Positions 8,266-17,333 of a stretch of 20,223 nucleotides of DNA are shown here, in pieces. The translations under genes were made by a program, and so were the position numbers. The stretch spans positions 1 through 20,223 of the forward strand of contig NW_002476096.1 of assembly GCF_000189635.1 (NCBI RefSeq), written 5' to 3'. Under the pieces are notes generated by a model. That model ran no database searches, was not told the DNA's origin, and worked only from the letters and a program-made list of their open reading frames with translations. Source of the DNA: Tetrahymena thermophila SB210 (Eukaryota > Ciliophora > Oligohymenophorea > Hymenostomatida > Tetrahymenidae). How positions within the stretch are numbered: position 1 is the stretch's first letter; every line of letters starts with the position of its first letter.

Positions 8266-10983
8266 ATGAATATTTATCATCATACATACGGGGATTAATA
8301 TTTTTTTGAATATTCAGGTAGCAATTACGATTTTTATGGAGTAAGTACTGAAGAAATCATAAATCGCTACTAAAATCGATGCAATTAATTAGAAAATAAG
8401 CTTTTAAAAGAGTATTTAAAAATATATAAACCTCATTTTTAGCTTTATTATGAATTCATAGAAAATTAAGAAGAAATTAAAATAAACCGCCAAATAGGCA
8501 GCAATCATATAATTTTAGAGGTATTTGATAGTTTCGAAAATATTAAGAAACAACTTGTAATATTTGACAACAAAAAAGAAAATATTATTGATTATTACAT
8601 AGAATTATTTCAGCGTTTTCCAAGAAAAGATTTAATTTTGAACTTGTACGACTCTTACTATTTGGATGACAAAAAGACTTTCTATGTTTTTGAATAGGAA
8701 GTTTCTGCCAACTCTCTTATTTATTTTCATAATGATTTGAAATAAAATATTATTAGCAAATTACAAGCATTTTTTTGTGAATTCTTTTAAGATTTAAATA
8801 ATGAATAAATAATGAACTCTATCCAGAATTAAATAAGCTTAAAAGTCGATTTATTTTGTTTTTAAAATGAAGTAAGCAGAGTTTTTAATAAACATAAAAT
8901 TATTTAATAGGATTTTGTATTTACTTTAAGAGATTAATTATAAATAAAAGCAAATAATTCAAATTAATATAGGTACTTTTTTACTCAATTTCATAATGAT
9001 CCTAAATTAGATGATAATTTTACATTGTATTAGAATTATATTTCAGATTTAAACAATGAATTTGATGAACAACAAAATTAACAAAATTGGTTTGAAAAAA
9101 ACATTTTTATAATTATCAGTAAGGACAAACTCTTAGAAAAAATAAAATATTTCTTTCCAGATATATTGAAGTACCATGAGGAAGATATTTTCTAATTCAT
9201 TTAGTAACATCCAAAATATGAAAAATTCCAAGTGTTATCTTTTAATTCTGAGAATTTCAAGCTTAAAATTAAATAGCAAAAAGAAATAAAATATTTGCTA
9301 GTCACTAAATTTAGCAGATTAGATAAAATTGAGGAAGAACAAAGACTTATTAATTTACAAGCAAATATAACGAAGGACTTGATTTCTACTGAAATAATCT
9401 TCATGCAATAATATTTCTACCTTTTTGTTGAATACAATTATTTTAAGCCTAAAAAATTAGCCTAGAGCTATCCTTCTATTTAAGATCTACTCTTAGTTTA
9501 TTAAAATAATTTTCAATATTTATTATTTGTGTTTTAAATACTGGCGGAAATCAACTATGATTTATTTTCTAAATTTAAAATAAAATTAACGAGTATCTGT
9601 CCTTCTAAAATTATACTTTTGGGTATTTATAACATATAAAATAATTTTGATGTTGCTATCGAATAAATAAACTCAGAAAGGTATGATTAAAAATATGCTA
9701 ATTTAATTAAAATTTAACAGAATGAATTCCAAAATTAATATAAAGAACCATAAAATTATTATAAAAATGGGAGCAATGTTAAAATTATAAATAATTAACT
9801 ATTCTAATTCTTGAATGAGATTGATAGTAAATCTAAAGAACATATTAATACTTCCTATAAAAATATTATTGAACATATTGATTTACTTAAATATCTAATT
9901 GATTACAATTACTATTAGTAATCTATGCTCATTGATTCAAATAACAAATTAAATATTAATTTACAAGCTTATAAAATAAATACTTTTAATCTAATAAAAC
10001 ATTCATAGTTGGTTACTTCTATGTATATTTTTTTAGAAGATTATATTAACTTTTATTAAGATGAAGTACTTCTAGATTCTAAAATATGCAACTAACTTTT
10101 TAAGAAATAATGGTCTTTACCTAATATTTTACAATATAACTTTTTACTAAAAAAACTTGAAACTTATCTTTTAAGATAAGGCAAAGAAGCAATTAATATC
10201 TCTAATAAAATAAATCCCTAACAAATTAGTAACGATTTAAAGGATGAAGCAGTTGATTTAGATATATTTGAATACTAAATAAATAAAGAATAAGATATGT
10301 TAATCAAAAACCCATTTCTTACTGATCTATAAAATTTGTTAAATATTGTCCTTTCAAATAATCTAAATTAAAATGTAATTTACGAATTGCACATAAGAAC
10401 AAACGGCTAAAATATGACAAATTATTATACATTTCAAGATTAAGAATATTCGAATATTTATTCAAAACTGATAAATTTAGACTAAGTTCACCTTTTACTT
10501 ATAATTAAAAATAGTTTAAATGAACTTAATATAAAATTTATGTAAGTAAATTAAAACATATTTATTATTTTTCAAGAAATATACCACGAGGTAAAACTAG
10601 AGGAGTTTTCATTAAAGAATTTTGAAAAGATGATCAAAAGAATAGCTTATATGAAAGAAATTTGTAAATAAATTTAATTATAAAAGTTTGGTAATTTAAA
10701 GGAATTAAGTCTAAACCTAACAAGAACTATTGATATTGACGAATAAATGCAGTTATTTAAGTGTCATGAAAATATACTAGTTCTTGAAATTAAATTTCAA
10801 GATTATAGTGAAATTATGTTTGAATTAATCAATCAAGTTAGAAATCTTAAAAAAATCAATACTCTTGTTATTTCTTAAAGTCATCGATATGCTTATAACT
10901 AGCTAAGGCAGAAATAATTTAACAGTTTACTTTATAAATTGAAAAAAGTTGTGGTTGTTAAAAAATAATACCAAAATTATTGA
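8266..10983 (+). CDS. Pseudokinase-like protein with C-terminal LRR-like repeats
   Basis: A single frame of 905 residues (ATG 8266, TGA 10981-10983) with many TAA/TAG Gln codons and no intron. Residues about 60-155 look like a kinase N-lobe: a beta-3-like KKQLVIFD, then LILNLYDSYYLDDKKTFYVF and E-x-VSANSL, similar to the beta-4/beta-5 hinge of kinases. Residues about 316-455 repeat the theme: YEKFQVLSF, EIKYLLVTKF, EEEQRLINL, YFYLFVEYN, and ILAEINYDLFSKFKIKLTSICPSKIILL (about 425-452), which lines up with the alpha-E and catalytic loop xxHRDxKPxNIL, but with LTS for HRD and Lys for the metal-binding Asn. It is therefore expected to be catalytically dead. From about 760 on, LKELSLNL, ILVLEIKF and INTLVI repeats at LRR-like spacing. 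Ciliates have many predicted kinase/LRR proteins; this resembles a degenerate member. Cellular role unknown. The kinase relation is by eye and needs profile search. Confidence 0.82.
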
Positions 10984-12128
10984 TAATATTCTATGTATTC
11001 TGTCTATTTTTAAATGAAATGTTTAATTAATTTTTTATTTTCGGATTCTTTTTTAAGTGAAATTATATTTTTTTTCATAAAAAATAATTTTATTTTATTT
11101 AATTTCATATGTTCAATACTAAATTTGCGCTTTTTTATGGTTTAAGTTTTGATGTAAAGTTCATTCAAATTTATTTAAATTATTAAAAATTGAATATGAA
11201 AAAGTTGATGAATAAAAATGATTTGTTGTTTGCATAAAATAAAATGTAAGTAAAATAGACGACTTTAATATTCAACCTATGAAAATTTATTTCTACTTTA
11301 ATTAACTTGAGTATTCAAAAATTTTTTTTATGTATTAAAATATTTATGAATGAATACATAATCAATTTTTTCTAAAAAAATATCATCTTGAAAATAACAT
11401 AATAATAAAATTTTTAAGTTATTGAATGAACTATAAAGATAGATTAAAAAATGATGAATTTAAATTAACTTAAGATTTTAATAACAAGAAACTACCTAAA
11501 TTTAGGTCAATTAAATTATTAATTAAATTTTTATTTGAAAAAATTTTCATGAAAATAATTTAAAAAAAGCTAATTTAATTCAATTCTCTAATCTAAAATT
11601 AATTATCTTTTATTTTTGCTTTTTTTCTAAAAATTAATTTAACTTTTTTCTTAAATCTACTTATAAACATTATTTTTATAAAATTTAAGAAATTAATTAT
11701 TAGAGTTTTTACAAATATGCTTAAATAAATGGCTATCTCTAATTCCTACTATATTTTTAAGTATATGTTTTAAATACAAATATTAAGTTTAAATAATGAA
11801 TGTTAAATTAATTTTTCTGTGATATCTATCTCTTGATAAAACCAAATATATAAATTAATATTTGATAATTAATTATTATATTTTATTTGTTCTTTTTATC
11901 AATTTATAATTAATTAATTAATTAAATTTCATAAATTGCTATTCAATATTTTTGAAAAAAAATAAATGATATAATAGATTAAATATTATAAAAAATTAGA
12001 AGAAGTAATTATAAATTTTTTAATTAATATCATTTAAATTTATATAAATTAATAAAAAAAGTTTATAAGCTCTTCATTTTTATCTCATTAGGTTCTCCAT
12101 ATTAATCTCAAGTAATTTTATTAATTAA

Positions 12129-12161
<33 letters not shown>

Positions 12162-12299
12162 TTTTTAAAAATTTAAATTTAAATTTATTTAAATAAATAA
12201 TTTTTATTATAGAAATTATCATAATTATTTATTGATTTTTATTAAAACAAAAATATTTTAGCTATTTTAACTTAATTTTCATGTCAATTCAATTTTTAA
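10984..12299. other. A+T-rich intergenic region
   Basis: Nothing gene-like was found on either strand. It lies between the pseudokinase-like stop and array 2 and contains an (ATT)n microsatellite at 12130-12160 and several poly-A/T runs. Confidence 0.6.
12130..12160. repeat. (ATT)n microsatellite
   Basis: About ten uninterrupted ATT copies. Simple sequence of the kind common in ciliate noncoding DNA. Confidence 0.95.
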
Positions 12300-12554
12300 T
12301 TATTTATTATTCATTTTTTATTATTTGATATTTTTTCTTCATTTTTTGCTATTAAAACTTACACTTAATAAAAGCAGTTTATTAGTTTTGTATTGTAATA
12401 TTTTTAATAATAAAGTTAATTTAAAACATTAAAGCTCTTTTAGTTTATTTGATTTCTTTTTCTTTTTATTATGACTTCTTTTTTTTCATTCTTTATTAAT
12501 TTTATTAGTTATTAATTAATCTTATAATTTCATATTTTTTCCTTCTAATTAACT
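12300..12554 (+). pseudogene. Array-2 unit that has lost its LRR exon
   Basis: The spacer parts of the unit are recognisable: TGATATTTTTTCTTCATTTTTT, then AAAAGCAGTTTATTAGTTTTG-TATTGTAATATTTTT (related to the post-donor segment AAAAACAGTTTATTTGTTTTGG), ATTAAAGCTCTTTT, TTTCTTTTTCTTTTTATTATG and TCATATTTTTTCCTTCTAATTAACTA. Between the first two, where 90 coding bases plus acceptor should be, only a short ACTTACACTTAATAAAAGC remnant survives; the GTAAAAAC donor has become ATAAAAGC. This is a decayed end unit. Confidence 0.75.
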
Positions 12555-12847
12555 AGAGTGAAATGCCTATTTAATTTATAAAAGGCGAAATGTAATATAT
12601 CTTAATAGCATAATAAATAAAGCTAAATTAGCTTAAAACAGCTTTATTTTTGAGTTTTTAAAAAGCTTTAAATTCTCAAAATGTAAAATTTGAAATAATA
12701 TATACATACAGTATATTCTTATAACATATCATTTTTTTTTTAAATAAATTTTGAAAAATTTTACGAAAGGGGGCGGTATAGGATTCGAACCCCCGATATC
12801 ACTGCTAAGACCCTCCGACTCGCCCACTCGAGCCGCTTAGCCCTTTT
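12555..12847 (-). mobile_element. SINE-like insertion with tRNA-like head (candidate)
   Basis: The array unit breaks off after CCTTCTAATTAACTA (12554) and resumes at TTAAATTGGTGATG (about 12847), so about 290 bp unlike any unit has replaced roughly 50 bp of spacer including the splice acceptor. Read on the minus strand, the segment starts with the 75-nt G+C-rich tRNA-like sequence and continues with about 215 nt of A+T-rich body, the general architecture of a tRNA-derived SINE. The body holds a 10-bp inverted repeat (12615-12624 and 12640-12649, AAATAAAGCT/AGCTTTATTT). No clear target-site duplication or 3' tail repeat was found, so the mobile-element reading is inference; an eliminated-sequence-like insertion or simple rearrangement is also possible. 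Confidence 0.35.
12769..12843 (-). pseudogene. tRNA-like G+C-rich element
   Basis: About 75 nt of high G+C in a surround of about 80-90% A+T. On the minus strand it contains GGTTCGAATCC (complement of 12781-12791), a perfect polymerase III B box/T-arm core, and ends CCGCCCCC. The 5' end GGGC pairs with GCCC near the 3' end for only four base pairs, and no good anticodon stem forms, so a normal cloverleaf is not supported. An alternative fold is strong: GCTAAG with CTTAGC (complements of 12836-12841 and 12804-12809) enclosing a 6-bp hairpin CGGCTC/GAGTCG (12816-12835), plus a GGGGG/CCCCC hairpin at the 3' side. Either a degenerate class II tRNA (Ser/Leu-like) or another polymerase III RNA. Confidence 0.5.
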
Positions 12848-15800
12848 TAAATTGGTGATGAAGGTGCATCAGGTTTAGGTTCTGCTTTAGCAAATTGCAT
12901 TAATCTCTCAAATTTGACCCTTGATCTTTAGTAAAAATAGTTTATTTGTTTTGGATTGTGATATTTTTAATTATAAAAACTAATTAAAAACAATAAAGCT
13001 CTTTTTTCATTTTCTTTTTATTGTGCATGCTTTTTTTTGTTCTTTCTTTGTTAATTTTAGCTCATCATTTTATTTTCAACTTTAGCTTTTATTATTAATT
13101 AATTAATCTTATTATTTCATATTTTTTCTTCATTTTTTCCTTCTAATTAACTATTTAATGATATATTTTTTCTTCAAAATTTAAAAAGTAGCAATTAAAT
13201 TGGTGATGAAGGTGCATCAGGCTTAGGTTCTGGTTTAGCAAATTGCATTAATCTCTCAAATTTGACACTTGATCTTTAGTAAAAACAGTTTATTTGTTTT
13301 TGATTGTGATATATTTTTAATTTTTAAAACTAATTAAAAACAATAAAGCCTTTTTTTCTTTTTCTTTTTATTGTGCTTGCTTTTTTTTTGTTCTTTCTTT
13401 GTTAATTTAGCTCATCATTTTATTTTCAACTTTTGCTTTTATTATTAATTAATCTTTTTTATTATTTCATATTTTTTCTTCATTTTTTCCTTCTAATTAA
13501 CTATTTAATGATATATTTTTTCTTCAATATTAAAAAAGATAGAATTAAATTGGTAATGAAGGTGCATCAGGCTTAGGTTCTGCTTTAGCAAATTGCATTA
13601 ATCTGTCAAATTTGAAACTTAATCTTAGGTAAAAACAGCTTATTTGTTTTGGATTGTGATATTTTTAATTTTTAAAACTAATTAAAAACAATAAAGCTCT
13701 TTTTTCTTTTTCTTTTTATTGTGCTTGCTTTTTTTTGTTCTTTCTTTGTTAATTTAACTCATCATTTTATTTTCAACTTTTGCTTTTATTATTAATTAAT
13801 TAATCTTATAATTTCATATTTTTTCTTCATTTTTTCCTTCTAATTAACTATTTAATGATATATTTTTTCTTCAATATTTAAAAAGCTGGAATTAAATTGG
13901 TGCAATGGGTACATCAGGCTTAGGTTCTGCTTTAGCAAATAGAATTAATCTCTCAAATTTAACACTTGATCTTAGGTAAAAACAGCTTATTTGTTTTGGA
14001 TTGTGATATTTTGAATTATAAAAACTAATTAAAAACAATAAAGCTCTGTTTTCTTTTTCTTTTTATTGTGCTTGCTTTTTTTTGTTCTTTTTTTGTTAAT
14101 TAAACTCATCATTTTATTTTCAACTTTTGCTTTTATTATTAATTAATTAATCTTATTATTTCATATTTTTTATTGATTTTTTCCTTCTAATTAACTATTA
14201 ATTATATATTTTTTTCAATATTTAAAAAGCTAAAATTAAATTGGTGCAATGGGTACATCAGGCTTAGGTTCTGCTTTAGCAAATTGCATTAATCTCTCAA
14301 ATTTGACACTTAATCTTTAGTAAAAACAGTTTATTAGTTTTGGATTGTGATATTTTTTATTTTTAAAACTAATTAAAAACAATAAAGCTCTTTTTCTTTT
14401 TCTTTTTCTTTTTATTGTGCATGCTTTTTTTTGTTCTTTCTTTGTTAATTTTAGCTCATAATTTTATTTTCAACTTTTGCATTTATTATTAATTAATCTT
14501 ATTTATTATTTCATATTTTTTCTTCATTTTTTCCTTCTAATTAACTATTTAATGATATTTTTTTTCTTCAATATTTAAAAAGTAGGAATTAAATTGGTAA
14601 TGAAGCTGCATCAGGCTTAGGTTCTGCTTTAGCAAATTGCATTAATCTCTCAAATTTGACACTTTATCTTAGGTAAAAACAGTTTATTTGTTTTGGATTG
14701 TGATATATTTTTAATTTATAAAACTAATTAAAAACTATAAACCTCTTTTTTCTTTTTCTTTTTATTGTGCTTGCTTTTTTTTTGTTCTTTCTTTGTTAAT
14801 TTAGCTCATCATTTTATTTTCTACTTTAGCATTTATTATTAATTAATCTTACTTATTATTTCATATTTTTTCTTCATTTTTTCCTTCTAATTAACTATTT
14901 AATGATATATTTTTTCTTCAACATTTAAAAAGTAGCAATTAAATTGGTGATGAAGGTGCATCAGGCTTAGGTTCTGCTTTAGCAAATTGCATTAATCTCT
15001 CAAATTTGACACTTTATCTTGAGTAAAAACAGTTTATTTGTTTTGGATTGTGATATTTTTAATTATAAAAACTAATTAAAATTTGTTAATTTAACTCATC
15101 ATTTTATTTTCAACTTTAGCTTTTATTATTAATTAATCTTACTTATTATTTCATATTTTTTCTTCATTTTTTCCTTCTAATTAACTATTTAATGATATAT
15201 TTTTTCTTCAACATTTAAAAAGTAGCAATTAAATTGGTGATGAAGGTACATCAGGCTTAGGTTCTGCTTTAGCAAATTGCATTAATCTCTCAAATTTGGC
15301 ACTTGATCTTAGGTAAAAATAGTTTATTTGTTTTTGATTGTGATATATTTTTAATTTATAAAACTAATTAAAAACTATAAACCTCTTTTTTCTTTTTCTT
15401 TTTATTGTGCTTGCTTTTTTTTTGTTCTTTCTTTGTTAATTTAGCTCATCATTTTATTTTCAACTTTTGCTTTTATTATTAATTAATCTTATTATTTCAT
15501 ATTTTTTATTCATTTTTTACTTTTAACTATTAATGATATATTTTTCTTCAATATTTAAAAAGCTACAATTAAATTGGTGATGAAGGTGCAACAGGCTTAG
15601 GTTCTGCTTTAGCAAATTGCATTAATCTCTCAAATTTGGCACTTTATCTTTAGTAAAAACAGTTTATTTGTTTTGGATTGTGATATATTTTTAATTTTTA
15701 AAACTAATTAAAAACAATAAAGCTCTTTTTTCTTTTTCTTTTTATTGTGCATGCTTTTTTTTGTTCTTTCTTTGTTAATTTTAGCTAATCATTTTATTTT

Positions 15801-16002
15801 CAACTTTTGCTTTTATTATTAATTAATCTTATTTATTATTTCATATTTTTTCTTCATTTTTTCCTTCTAATTAACTATTTAATGATATTTTTTTTCTTCA
15901 ATATTTAAAAAGTAAGAATTAAATTGGTAATGAAGCTGCATCAGGCTTAGGTTCTGCTTTAGCAAATTGCATTAATCTCTCAAATTTGACACTTTATCTT
16001 AG
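12848..16002 (+). CDS. LRR exons of array 2 (ten exons, partial gene)
   Basis: Exons: 12848-12930 (5' end cut by the insertion), 13189-13278, 13539-13628, 13886-13975, 14230-14319, 14583-14672, 14933-15022, 15223-15312, 15563-15652 and 15913-16002; all complete ones are exactly 90 nt. Each encodes N-Q-IG-x-x-x-x-SGLGSALAN-C-INLSNLTL-x-L with variation mainly after IG: DEGA, NEGA, AMGT, DEGT, NEAA. Every complete exon follows AG and all are followed by GTAAAAA; splicing joins them in phase 2 (AG+C, TA+T, GA+T and so on) with no TGA formed. The product would be a regular LRR solenoid of at least ten repeats. The last exon can read through to Q-K-Q-F-I-C-F-G-L-stop. No start exon is visible, and the first exon has lost its acceptor, so as it stands the array may be a relic or be transcribed from elsewhere. 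Confidence 0.6.
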
Positions 16003-16055
16003 GTAAAAACAGTTTATTTGTTTTGGATTGTGATATTTTAAACTATAAAAATGAA
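12848..16055 (+). repeat. Tandem array 2: ten LRR-exon units of about 340-353 bp
   Basis: Exon starts at 12841 (virtual; truncated), 13189, 13539, 13886, 14230, 14583, 14933, 15223, 15563 and 15913. Periods are 348, 350, 347, 344, 353, 350, 290, 340 and 350. The 290-bp unit lacks about 60 nt of its spacer (the AATAAAGCTC to TGTTCTTTC part) near 15085. Unit layout matches array 1. Units 5 and 9 carry the same spacer variants (GTGCATGC, TTATTTATTATT), and the exons after them, 6 and 10, share the rare GGTAATGAAGCTGCA. Units 7 and 8 share the acceptor variant CAACATTTAAAAAGTAGC. These patterns show block duplication by unequal exchange. Confidence 0.95.
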
Positions 16056-16540
16056 TATAAAACAAAAAAACTCTTTTAAATTTTTTGATAGCTTTTATTT
16101 GATTTATTTTTTTATCTTTTTGATTCCACAAATAAATGTATTTTGTTTACTAATTTAAGAAATAGTTTTTAATTTAAAAGTTTATTCTATTTTAATATTT
16201 ATTTAAAATTTACACTAATTTATTATAAAATTTTTAGCTCAATAAATGTATAATAAAAATTCAAAGTAAAAAGCAAGTGTCTTAAATCAAAAAGATTAGT
16301 TGTCTTTAAAATACTATTATGGTGATAAACAACTGGCGAAAAAAGGAATAATAAATATTAAATGTTTGAATAATAGTTTATATTTTATTACATAATATTT
16401 TGAAAATGTTTATTTAAACTAAAATATAAATAAATAAATAAATAAATAAATAGATAGATTTTATTATTGATTTTATATTTATAAATATTGTTCATATTTT
16501 TTAGAGTAAATAAATTATTAATAAAAAATAAAAAAATTTA
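16003..16540. repeat. Shared array-end flank, copy 2
   Basis: Homologous to 1242-1750 (landmarks listed there), at the same position relative to the last LRR exon. It includes an (AAAT)n run at about 16427-16453 expanded relative to copy 1, followed by TAGATAGATTTTATTATTGA present in both. No coding frame was recognised. Confidence 0.85.
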
Positions 16541-17333
16541 AAAATTATTGAAAAATGAATATTTAAATAGTTTAAGAAATAATTTTGTTTAAGATTTTGA
16601 AATTACAAATAAATATAAAAACAATCTTTATAAAGATATGCTTAAATAGAATAATTTCTTAGCTTCTAAAGCATAAATTACTGAATTTTTAAAATTATCA
16701 CAGATTAAACTTCGTATTGAAACAATAAATTAAAATTTATTGATTTAAAAAAATAATTTTTATTTAAAAAATAACAATTGTGCATAAATATATTTTTATT
16801 ATTAACATTTATAAAGTAAAGAATAAAAGTAACTCCTTTATTGAGTAAATTATTTAAATGGAAACTTATTTATTTCATTAATAATACCAAAAACATTGAT
16901 TTATTAATATTTTTTTTCAAATTTTTTAAATAAAGTAAATTCAGATGGATTTAAAATGATTTTTATTTAAAAGAGTTTTAATATAATTTATTGGTGTTAT
17001 AATTGCTTAAAGTGGTAGAGTATTTATTTTGTGTATTGAAACAAAAACACAAATTTAATTGATTAGAGTTGTTAGAATCATCATAAATTCATTATAAGAA
17101 AGAAAGAAAGAAATAAATAAATAAATAAAGATATTGATTGATTTGTATTGAATTACATTAGATTATATGATAAAGTTGGTTTTGATAAAAAAGCTGTAAA
17201 TTTGATATGAATGTTTTGATTTATATTTTTAATAAAGTTAAATAGGATCAAACTAATTTGTTAAAAATTTATTTATTCACAAATACTACTAGGATCTTAA
17301 TTAAAAAAAAAGGTTAAAAATTAGGTACAAAAC
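16541..17333. other. A+T-rich spacer upstream of PWP2
   Basis: No gene-like frame was found. It holds an (AAAG)n-(AAAT)n simple repeat at about 17097-17129. The last 50 bp are A-rich and lead into AAAACATG, a typical ciliate start context; the promoter is presumably here, but no motif can be named. Confidence 0.5.
17097..17129. repeat. (AAAG)n-(AAAT)n simple repeat
   Basis: Four to five GAAA copies running directly into four AAAT copies in the PWP2 upstream region. Confidence 0.9.

Noticed and set aside
9201..9404. 67-codon ORF on the minus strand in the standard code
   Set aside because: It is antisense to the 905-codon plus-strand frame at 8266-10983, which has kinase-like and LRR-like segments; the short ORF has no domain.
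12769..12843. Functional tRNA gene
   Set aside because: The B box is perfect, but acceptor and anticodon stems do not form by hand folding; kept as a tRNA-like element only.
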